Below are positions 55,271 to 64,000 of a stretch of DNA of 64,000 bases, piece after piece. The translations under genes were made by a program, and so were the position numbers. The notes under the pieces are model-generated. The model worked only from the letters and a program-made list of their open reading frames with translations. It had not been told where the DNA came from and searched no databases. This DNA is from Aphelocoma coerulescens (Eukaryota; Chordata; Aves; Passeriformes; Corvidae). Within the stretch, counting starts at the first letter, position 1. Every line of letters starts with the position of its first letter. The DNA lies in assembly GCF_041296385.1 (NCBI RefSeq), contig NC_091023.1, positions 22,906,924 through 22,970,923 of the forward strand, read 5' to 3'.

Positions 55271-58034
55271 GAACGGAAAAGGTCACTTGCCACTCTGACA
55301 AATGGGTTTACCCTGAGCTGTTTGTGTGGGGCTCTCAGATAGTGCCTTCTCCCCCTTTTCTCCCCTGCCACAAAATGCCAACGTCTCCGCGGCACCTCCT
55401 GTTGCGGCCATTACCTGTGGTGCCTGGGCTGCCTGCCAAGGAGCACCCTCGGTAGCAACAAAAGCATAATCATTTCCAGTTGGAAAAGGCTGAGCTGTAG
55501 TAATTTTCCTCTTTGAAAGCCGCAGCAGCCGGGCTTGGGTTAAGCAGGAGGACGCTTGGTCCTGGGACACAGCACAATGAGGGTACAAAATTTGTCATCT
55601 GCAGCAGCCATTTGGAGAGACCGTGAGGTCCCCAAACATGTTCTTCATCCTCACCTTGCAGTGTCCAGTTGACCTCGGCAATGGGGTGCCCAAGGGGATG
55701 TTTGCAGCTTGCAAACACCTCTCTTTTGGCCAGGTATGGGTGGGAAATGCTGATAAAATGTGTGCAAAAGAAGGGATTAGCATTTCCTAAGTGAACAGCT
55801 GGCCTGCAGAGGAGTTCAGAAGAGTGAGAGGTGTAAAAAGGACACCCTGCATCTCCCAGAACTGGGCAGCAGGACACTTTGAGAGTGCATCTCAGGCCCT
55901 TTCCCAACCAGTGCAAGACCCTGCTGTTGACTTTGGTAATAAACCGTAGCAATAAAGCCATGCCTCCATCCCGATGGACCGCCTGGAAAAAGCCAGCGGA
56001 GCTGTCTCACACAGTCCTGGTTTGTGGCTTACTCCAGGAAATCCTTCTGCAGCTGGTTCAAAAGGGAAACCATTTCAGAAAGCAGCTCAGGAGCTGTGTA
56101 GGTACGTGCAGGAAAAGCATTGTTTCTTCCAGGTAGAGCTGAGAACCTCTTGATGTGTGTAGAACACTGAGAGCACTTGGAGCACGTTCCTGGTGATGGA
56201 TGGTTGTCACCACCTGTGAGCTTTGTGGACATGTGGGCTGTGGAAAATAAAACTTTTGAGGAATGGCCCGGGAGCTTTGCAGAAGTATCACCCGTGTGGA
56301 GTGGTCAATGTCAGCTGAAGATGAAGCTCTTCTCCAGGTTCTGGGTGCTCACAGACAGCCTTGCTGGCAGCCTGTTTGGGTCACATAAAAAATGAGATGG
56401 GTCAAACCCCAGATGTGCTGACTGAGTGTTGAGATGCACTGATGTTTACTTTGTTGGAAAAAGTGATGTCTCTTTTACTTCACACTTCTGTTTTGAACCA
56501 AAAAGCGAGGTGGGAGTTGGTCCAAAACAGAGCTTTCCAATTTTATTTGGCATTTCAGTTCTGCTATTTTTGAGTAATAGTCAGAAAGATAAAGCTCTGC
56601 CTTGCAGGAACGTCCTTGGACGTGGAAAAATAAAGCAGACAGGTGACTGGCAGGAAGTGAGAGCGGCTGCTCCCACACAGATGCAGACGACTAAATAAGT
56701 TTTGAGATCATCGTTCCTGTTCAGGTCTTTTCCTTTGATTCTTCAGATTATTTTTATGTCAGAGGCAAATAAGAAACAAAGACAAATATGCAAAATGATG
56801 AGCTGGAGCTTATCGGAGCAGGAAAATAAGCCATTCACACCACTTCCCGGTTTGCCATGAAAGGCAAAATCATTCACAATGGTGAATCATGGCAGCTCGA
56901 GCAGCTTGAAATTACTGCTTTCTGGAGTTAAATTGCTGCTGGCATGCATGGGCTAAACAAAGATGTTAGTTCAGTTCATTTAAAAGAGCAAGTTTTCTTT
57001 AGCTTTAATTTCACATGTGCTTCTGTAGCGTCAATAGATGGTCTGATTTTCTGACAGATGACATTTGAGAGCATTTCTGTGTTTCCTTTGGGGAGCTGTG
57101 TAGTTTTAAAGAAAAAACCCATCAGAGGTGACGGAGAAGTGCACTCACTCCGATCTCCAAGAGACAAAATGGCTGGATGAGGCAGGAGTTGTATCTCCTC
57201 AACAACTGAAAACTGCTGCAGGTGAAAGTGACTTATTCTTCTCCCTGACAGAAACATGGATTTTGGAAAGAAATCTGCTCCTTCTGCCATCTGGGTGAAG
57301 GCATTAGTTCACCCAAGTTTTCTATGAGGATCTCTTTTGTAGTGGACTTTTAGAGGTAGCCAGGTACCTGTAACTTTTAGAGATATTAAAGGTACAGAAT
57401 GTTACTTTCATAGAATGTATTTTTGGCAGGTCTTATTCCTTCCCAGGTGTTGGTGACAGGAGATAGGTGCTTTATTACAACAAAAATGTAGCTGCTGAAA
57501 TTAGGCTGTTTGGAATGAGCTAGGTGGGAGAAAACCTTTTGAAGCCCAGATTTAATAGCAAATAGGTGCTTCTCCAGCGTGGCAGTCCCTGCCCTTCTGG
57601 CTCTTCCTGTTGTTTCTTGGATTTTCATATCTTTCTCTGGCTGCCAGGGAGCAGAACTTGTTCCCTGCAACCCAAAAAAATTCTCTCACTTTGTCCTACC
57701 AAATTTGACATGGGCAAAACATCTGACAAGACCATCTGCTGTAATGTGTCCTCGTGCCAAAGCTTTTCATTTCTTTCAGTTCACAGACTGTCAAGGTGGG
57801 ATTTATCTGCTGTAGGTGTCTCTGAGCATGCCCACCTCTGAGCAGATGGTTCAGATTTCCTTTGTACTTGCCAGACAGTTCGTAGGATGGCATTTCACCT
57901 CAAATTGGGCATCTAAACTGAGTCCCATACGACTCTCTTCCAGGGCTCAGTTTCTGCAGCCTGTGTGAAGCTGGTGAGGGTTTTGTAAACATCCAGACTT
58001 GCTGGTGGTGGATCCTGGCGTAGGATATGTGCAG
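55271..58034. other. Gene-free interval
   Basis: No gene or recognised repeat. Overlapping minus frames at 55283-55961 (101 and 163 codons) lack domains. The block at 56740-56960 (CAAATATGCAAAATGATGAGC, GGCATGCATGGGC) is complex and could be regulatory. Frames at 57386-57893 overlap on both strands. Confidence 0.4.
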
Positions 58035-58051
58035 ACAGCAGAGGGTGCTGG
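58035..58051 (+). promoter_or_regulatory. CTCF-like motif
   Basis: ACAGCAGAGGGTGCTGG fits the CTCF core CCAGCAGAGGGCGCTGG with two differences. One difference (T for C) removes the CpG. A single good match by eye is expected occasionally by chance. If bound, it could act as an insulator or loop anchor within the desert. Confidence 0.25.
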
Positions 58052-58974
58052 AGTTTTTTCCCTTTCAGTGCACCTCCAAGGTTGTGGGATCATTATAAAC
58101 TAAAATCAATTGGCTCTTACTCTGATTGCTGAACACACAGAAGCCAGGCAGGTACAGCAAGAGAGGAGGTACTGAACTTGAGTTAAATGGACACTGTCAC
58201 CTTCAAAGTCACACCTCTGCCAGAACTTCTGTCCCTACCAAATCAGTAAGTGAAAACTGAGACTATCATGATACAAATCAACAGACTTTAATTTTTAATG
58301 CTTTTTTTAACTAAGATTTTCCTCTCTTAAACATCTTTAGAACTTTTTTTTTTACAGGAAATTAAAAACAAAAGCCTCTACAATCCTTTATTTCAGAGAC
58401 AGGAGTCCAGAAAATTTTGTTCTGTCAGAAATAGATCTTGCAGATATCATCAACCTCCAGCAAGCTGCCAATATAGACTTTTATAGAGTAACAATGCTGT
58501 CAGCTGGCACCTTCCAGCCACATCCAGATCTGTACAACTACAGAGCTTCACCCAGGACTGCCAGTTCCATGGGCCAGGGCTGTAGGAAGAGCTCCTCTGT
58601 AAATATCACTAGTAAGACTTTTAAGAGCAGGATTTAAAAGAAGCAAGGGTAGCAAACCAGGCTTGCCAGGCTGTAAGACTTGAATAACTCCCTTAAAGCT
58701 CAACAGAAGTTAAGCCACTTAAAATTATCAGAGCCAAGCTTTCCCCATCAGGACATGGATGCACTGGTTGGTTGAGGAATAAGCCTGAAATTCAGACTTG
58801 CTCCTCAGGTCCAGCAGTGGGCAAGGAGCTTGAGGGCTGTGTTGTGTGTGCTGTGGTTGGTGATGGTGCTCATGGAGGGGAATGGGAGTGGGTGTAGGGC
58901 AGTGGCTGCTTCACCTTCCAGTTAATGCATCCTTACATCCATCCCTGCTTAAAAGTGCAAATTTCACACCACGG
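58052..58974. other. Gene-free interval
   Basis: Mixed sequence with T runs near 58306 and 58347 and no recognised gene, RNA or repeat. Confidence 0.4.
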
Positions 58975-59068
58975 GTTCCAACTCCAGCTGATGTCATAGC
59001 CAGGATTAAAACTTGGGAGTGACTGGCTCCTGGCCTATTTATTAATCTATTAAATCACACAGTCTCTC
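58975..59068 (-). mobile_element. MIR-type SINE fragment, reverse orientation
   Basis: GTCATAGCCAGGATTAAAAC, TTGGGAGTGACTGGCTCCTG and ATTAATCTATTAAATCACAC match in order the reverse-strand SINE end GTCACAGCCAGGATTAGAACCCAGGAGTCCTGGCTCCCAGG...TTTAACCACTAGACCACAC. About 90 bases align. This is the tRNA-like 5' part of the element, and the rest is missing. Confidence 0.5.
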
Positions 59069-60179
59069 TCCTGCTAACTCTCACTGGTTACTGGGATTGC
59101 TTGGCAGCAGCAAGCCCAGCCCAGTGTCCATTGCTGGCTCTGTTACCACTCCAGCTTGGTTGCCAGCTCAAGGGCATCCAGTCAACAAATATCTTATTTT
59201 TGGATTCTCCCATTCTCCTGAGACCATTGCTATGAAGAATGACCTCCCTTACCTCATTCACCTTGTTTGCTGTTCCCGACCTGGAGAGTGCCGTGGCTGT
59301 TGCATGAGTCAGTTGTCCCGTGGAGGAGAGGTCTCGCTGTGATGTTTTCCTTAGCATTTGAACCAGAGCTGTGGCTGGCATCCACAGGACAGTCCAGATG
59401 AACATAGAAAAGTCTATATTTTAGTCATGTTAAAGCTATGACTAAGCTAACGAAAGTCAGGAAATCCAAACTGCAGATTGACAGGTTGTCCTTGGACTGC
59501 CCTGCCACGTCTGGGCATGGGATGGCAGCACACCCGGGATGGAGTGCTGCAGTCCACGGGGAGGTGCTTCACTGTACAGTGCGCTGAGGGTGGAAGAGCA
59601 GCTTCAAACAGTTAGAACCTTGATGAGTTTATTTCTCTTCCTTTTAAGCAGTTAACTTTATGTTTGTTTGCAAGAAAGTCATTCTGCAAAGGTACATGGC
59701 TTCCTTGCATTGAAGTGGAAGTCTTGGTTTTGGATGTGAACATCAGGATAGTTTCTCCACCTCTGTAGGGTATGTACATGTCTGGATGTGGCTCGTGGGT
59801 CTTTCTGCACAGTAACACAGAAACCCCTTCCCATTTTGGAAGTGCCATTTCCCAGTTGCCTTTTTCTGTAGCTGACACCACTTATTGGTTTTGATATTTT
59901 TGAATTTATGAGAGCCATCTTTAGGAAAGGCACTATGGGAACCCAAAATCTTCCAGCTTGCCTGCAATACAAAGATTATGAAAAGTAATAAGAACTCACA
60001 TATTCTTATGCTAAACTACGTTTTTTTATGAAAGCCTCATCTATGTTTTTATTAGAACTGGGAAAATTATTCAGATCAAGTTAGTTTTCATAATTTAAAA
60101 ATTTTGGTTCTGTTCCACAATTTAATTCTTTAAAAACTTCTTGCTTCTCCCATTATCGGAGTAAATGGGTCACTTTATT
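59069..60179. other. Gene-free interval
   Basis: No gene or recognised repeat. Overlapping minus frames at 59612-59972 lack domains. The stretch 59980-60130 is AT-rich. Confidence 0.4.
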
Positions 60180-60575
60180 TTGTAAAATGAATTGCAGCGT
60201 TTTGCAATATTCAGTGTTTATAGCTTTTGCTGAGCAGGCTCACCCAGTTTTAGTGTGGAATGGCCGGGCAATTTGATGCAAAAAAGAATGCCATTTAAAT
60301 ATGGGATCGGATTTTGCAACCCGATAAGCAGCAGCAATCCCAACTGGAGTATTCCCAGCTCGCCGCTATCTCTCGGGGCGGCTGGGAGTTACAATCGCCC
60401 TGCAACTTCCTCCTCCCTCCTTGCAAGGAGAGGATGGGAATTTGCTGAAGGCTTTTATCAGCAATATGCATCTGCCCCCATTCTCACTCAGCGGCTCTCG
60501 CCAACCAGTGGGAAAAGTCGGGCCAAGGCGTAATCTGCTCCCAGCTTGCTTCCTGCTGCCGTGCCCCAGGGATGG
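60180..60575. promoter_or_regulatory. Candidate conserved non-coding element with CpG retention
   Basis: TGAATTGCAGCGTTTTGCAATATTC near 60187, GGCCGGGCAATTTGATGC near 60261, GGGATCGGATTTTGCAACCCG near 60303, CTCGCCGCTATCTCTCGGGGCGG near 60360, CAGCGGCTCTCGCC near 60488 and GTCGGGCCAAGGCG near 60517 give unusually many CpGs for this part of the window. A 92-codon plus frame spans 60255-60533 and is Ser/Pro-rich, with no domain. An enhancer or an unannotated exon or minor promoter are both possible. Confidence 0.33.
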
Positions 60576-62293
60576 AGGAAGCAGACAAGTGGCCCTGCAT
60601 GCTCTCTCCTTGCCAGACCCAAAAGTTCAAGAGGCTCAGGGAGACAGAAGAATGTTTCTTGCTCTCTTTTTCAGGGATATTGTGTATTTAATGCTGGAAT
60701 ATAGTGAAAGTCTGTAAAGATGAGACAAAACCCAGATGAGCCTTATGACTTCAAGCTCTTTGGACACCTGTTGAGTGAATTTTGTTCACTTGCTCTGTAC
60801 AGTCTGATGTGATATTAAGGTGCCATCTGAAGAGCCTTTCAGCTAGATGAGGTGTCATCTTCAGGTTTCAGTTTGTACTCTGCTCCATCTGTAGTTTGAG
60901 TAGACCTGAGCCCACCACTTGATTTATTTCTTTGCCTGTTCAAAAAAACTTTTGCGTCAAGAATTCCTCTTGCGTCTACAAAAGTTGTTTTGATGAAGTG
61001 TGAGGTGGAAGGGATTTTTCTGCTCCTGTTGCATGTAATCTAAGTAAGTTTGGTAGAAGCTTCTGGATAAGAAAGACTGATGGATAAGGCCAGAGGGGTG
61101 AGCACAGGGAGCATGCTGGGGTCTGAACAAAACATGCTGGAAACCAGCAGCAAAATGCAGAGCAGAAACTCTGCAAAGAACCATGAGTCCTCCAGACATG
61201 GACAAAGGCTGCCTTTTCACTATTTACCTGCAGCCATTGGTGCAGCAGGGTCTTGATCCCCAAATAAAACCATGGGGTGAGACCCTGGTATAAACAGGAG
61301 GAGCAGAGTCTCTTGCATTCTCTGGTGTTTGAATGGGAGAAAACCTTGCTTGAGCCAGAAAAGCCATGTTTGCTCAGAGCTAGATAATTGAACAAGAACT
61401 AGACATTTGTTTCTCTGTTTTTTGAAATATTTCTTCCCCAAACAACATAATTGTTGAAAATCTTGTTTCCATTTAAATCACAGGAGTTTTGTCATGGACA
61501 TTTATGGTGCCAGAATTTCTCACTACATATTTTTTGAGCACCTGAGCTTAGGTAGGGTTCAGAAGAACACAGTTGCCATTACAAGGTTGCTCCCAGCCTT
61601 CCTGTCTTGTATCAAGGTCTGGAGTTAACAGGGCAGTCTCAAAACGTGGCACATAATGCGTTTCTACATTAAATACACCCACATTATCTTACATCCCGAG
61701 CAGCCCAGATTGTCAGTAGACAATTATGGGTTTTGCTGGGTTTATTTTGATTGGCCTGCTCTCAGTTTTCCATAGTGGTACTCTATTTGTAAAAACAGAT
61801 CATTAATGATAACAACAGATGACATGTGTCTGAAATATGGGGTGGACGAAGGGAGTTAGTTTTTCTTCCTATTTTTTTTTTCCTGAGTGTCTGCACTTTG
61901 ACAGCGCATTTGCCAGGCTGTCACTTGCTTGAGAGATCCACAAGATTAGGACCTCATTGTGTGAATGTTTTCACAGCACTTGTTGCTATAAAGAATCTTC
62001 ACACTTCGATGGATGAAATCTGGACTCCTAGACACAAACTGTTAAGAAGCAATCATAACAATTAGCTAATGTGTCAACAATTAGCACTTTCCATCAACTG
62101 GCATTGAGTGGAACCTTCTTCTTATCCATATGCAGACAAAAATGCAATGATGTAGTAAAGAAAAGCAGTGAAGTTGGCTGCTCTCGTCCCTTGCTGTAGC
62201 CAGCAAGCTCCCATGGGCATTGTTTACAATGATTATTCTTCCATTATGATGTTATTGCACAGGTCAGGGGTGGTAGCTAGACTGAAAATAAGC
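60576..62293. other. Gene-free interval
   Basis: No gene or recognised repeat. AGGACCTCATTGTGTGAATG near 61949 faintly recalls the old repeat found at 9.5 kb, but the match does not extend. The 139-codon minus frame at 60976-61395 has no domain. Confidence 0.4.
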
Positions 62294-62323
62294 TTCCCCC
62301 CCCCCCTTTTTTTTTTTCCCCTT
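62294..62323 (+). repeat. C11-T11 pyrimidine tract
   Basis: Eleven C residues (62296-62306) followed directly by eleven T residues and CCCC. An uninterrupted 30-base pyrimidine run, slippage-prone and a likely sequencing or assembly soft spot. Confidence 0.85.
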
Positions 62324-63600
62324 AAACTTTTGGCTGCTTTTACAAAAGTACAACAGAAACAACTGCTGTGAAAAGGTCAGCCAGTAACAGTACTTTAGTG
62401 TTTAACTGGTAAATATTTCAAAATAGTATTTCTAATATTTTACCATTTGGAAGTTTTTCAATGCATCTCCAGCCCAGTGCGACTCAATCATTGTAAGATT
62501 TCCACAGTCTCCACTGGGAATTCTTTACAATGGGCACATTATAGTCTGTTACTGTATCTACCACCAGTTGGTCAGAATTTGTTTTAATATCTTTTTATAT
62601 GGCATGTTACTGGCAGTAATAGAAAAAGCACTGTTTTCTCAAGTATTTTATGTATCTCCATATGAAAGTACTGAAGAGAACTGAAGATAGGAATTCCTCT
62701 TGCCCACACAGTAGCTTCTTAGGGGACAATACACGTGACTGGAAAGAAGATCAGTGTCTTCTCCAAGAAAATGGTTTTTGGGAGTGTTTCCTGTAATGCG
62801 TGGCATTCATATCAGGCTACTGTGAGGCAAGCACTAAGTACTGCAGCATCAGTGAGGGTTTCTTTGGTTAATTGTGGAGCTGGAGCCAAAGTGAAACCAT
62901 GTTAAAAAGAAGCAGCACAGTTTCTAAAAGTAACACTCTGCTTGACTGCAAGCCAGGGTGACTGATTTAAAACAGGGCACGGTGCTGGAGCACAGCCTCA
63001 TCTGGTGCAGCACCCTGGGAGCCACATCTTGGACCATGTGTGCACATTTAGGAGTGGTTTGACAGCTCCATAAAGAAGGTGTGTTAATCTGAACAAAGGG
63101 GTGGTGGTAAGGATGCAAATGAAAACAACAGTAATCAAGGTTTACTGATTTCTCTAAGTTCAGCAAGTGCTGTAACGTGGGAAAAGGACAACTCTGTGGC
63201 TTAGGGGCAGATGCACCATCTGCCCACCACTTCTGAAATCTCCCTTAGACTTGTCTTTGGGTGCAAACTTAAGACTTGAGCATACCTTGCTTGCCTCCTT
63301 TTAATCCCAGTTTTTTCCTGTCCCCTCCTTCCAGCCTGGGACATTGTGATACTAAACAAATGTTTGAGATTTTTGGAGTGGCAGGGAGTGGGGGTGGGGG
63401 AGTATAATTATACTGAGGATTATTAATATGGGAAATATGGTCAATAAATGTGAGAGGGGTTGAGTAATGCAGGAACATTCTTTACAAATTCTTTACTAAC
63501 GGAGTAGGCAGAGTGCCACAGACAAAGAAAATCCTCTGAATTGCAAGTGTGTTCTTATGGCTTTTGCCAAGATGATGACAAAACCCGTTCTTTCTTCCCG
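62324..63600. other. Gene-free interval with a perfect small hairpin
   Basis: No gene. GGGCAGATG at 63205-63213 and CATCTGCCC at 63217-63225 form a 9-bp perfect stem with a 3-base loop; each arm holds the E-box core CAGATG/CATCTG. A G-rich patch, GGGGGTGGGGG, lies near 63390. Nothing else is recognised. Confidence 0.4.
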
Positions 63601-63815
63601 CATTAGGACTCCTATTCAATGATACACTTAAGAGTGTTTTTAAATTCCATTGACGTTTGAAAGCACTGTTGACTTTAATAGGACTTAAGCACCTGTTCAT
63701 GGTTAATTGTGTACTTTCAGGACTTTTCTCAAAGGAAAAAAAAAAGATGGATAGACTTAGGCATGTGCTTAAAGTTAAGCAGGTGCTTAAGTTCTTTGAG
63801 AAGCTGAGGACTTAG
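63601..63815. mobile_element. Palindromic MITE-like element, fairly complete
   Basis: CTTAAGCACCTG at 63684-63695 is the perfect reverse complement of CAGGTGCTTAAG at 63780-63791. Between and around them are TTGACTTTAATAGGACTTAA, TAGGCATGTGCTTAAAGTTA and AAGTTCTTTGAGAAGCTGAG, the hallmark words of the GTGCTTAA/TTGACTTCAATGG family also seen at 15.8 and 42.9 kb. An A11 run at 63736-63746 interrupts the spacer. No coding capacity. Confidence 0.55.
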
Positions 63816-64000
63816 AACTGAGTCTAATCCTCTCTGAAGTCTGAGGATGGCTTTCCTCTGTGTACCTGGTGCAGAGGAACAAGTTGTTAAAGCAATAGAA
63901 TGAAGACAGGAGAAATATCTAAAACAATATTTTTTTCAACAGCTCCCAGCGATGGCTGTCAGCTGCTGACACCTGAATTATAAAATGGATTTACAACCAG
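63816..64000. other. Right-edge non-coding sequence
   Basis: Nothing recognisable. AT-leaning non-coding DNA continues to the end of the window. Confidence 0.4.

Noticed and set aside
61945..62065. Possible additional copy of the 9.5-kb ancient repeat
   Set aside because: Only one short word (ACCTCATTGTGTGAATG) resembles the consensus and the flanks do not follow it.
1..64000. tRNA, rRNA, microRNA, CRISPR, phage or bacterial operon content
   Set aside because: No tRNA B-box with matching arms, no known microRNA seed hairpin, no regularly spaced direct repeats and no tandem co-directional coding frames were seen. The texture is vertebrate intergenic DNA.
1..64000. Endogenous retrovirus or full-length LINE
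   Set aside because: No paired long terminal repeats, no primer-binding-site pattern and no frame with reverse-transcriptase motifs. Only short old repeat fragments are visible.

Overview
The window reads as vertebrate non-coding DNA, most likely from a bird or another archosaur/sauropsid. The evidence is: no dense bacterial-type coding; long AT-rich intergenic DNA with low CpG outside a few islands; no Alu, L1 or ERV/LTR copies that I recognise; and scattered, heavily decayed ancient amniote repeats. These repeats are MIR/CORE-type SINE remnants and palindromic elements built on motifs such as CATTGACTTCAATGG and GTGCTTAAGTTAAGCAC, which I recall as common in turtle, crocodile and bird genomes. 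The low repeat load fits a bird best. Species and locus cannot be named from the sequence alone.

No protein-coding gene can be supported. No open frame shows a domain I recognise. The longest frames are explained by a pentanucleotide microsatellite (2.5-3.0 kb), by GC-rich islands (1.4-2.5 kb), or by chance (a 193-codon frame at 21.4-22.0 kb). No tRNA, rRNA, known microRNA, CRISPR array or bacterial element was seen.

Layout. 1-3.6 kb is an island-like segment: CpG-rich blocks at about 1.44-1.74, 2.03-2.45 and 3.0-3.18 kb, a CAG/CTG tract at 0.72-0.84 kb, predicted G-quadruplex DNA on both strands, and a 367-nt uninterrupted pyrimidine tract made of (TTTTC)27 followed by (TCTTC)40. This looks like the promoter-proximal or flanking CpG island of a gene outside, or at the edge of, the window. 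3.6-64 kb is gene-desert-like. It holds ancient repeat fragments (7.9, 8.1, 9.2-9.6, 15.5-15.9, 16.6, 17.4, 22.8, 24.4, 25.4, 27.5-28.0, 37.6, 42.9, 47.7, 59.0 and 63.6-63.8 kb) and simple repeats. Between them lie blocks of well-preserved-looking, AT-rich sequence dense in TAATTA/ATTAAT-type motifs (for example 10.1, 16.1-16.6, 22.0, 26.0-26.4, 31.2-31.5, 35.6-37.6, 44.1-44.6, 46.9-47.5, 50.6, 52.2 and 60.2 kb). I flag these as candidate conserved non-coding elements.

A CpG island followed by tens of kilobases with candidate enhancers and no exons is the usual layout beside a developmental regulator, but that is inference. Conservation cannot be seen in a single sequence, so the enhancer calls carry low confidence. 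I found no convincing previously undescribed system. The most unusual features are the two-phase pentanucleotide tract and the nested palindromic transposon remnant at 15.7-15.9 kb.
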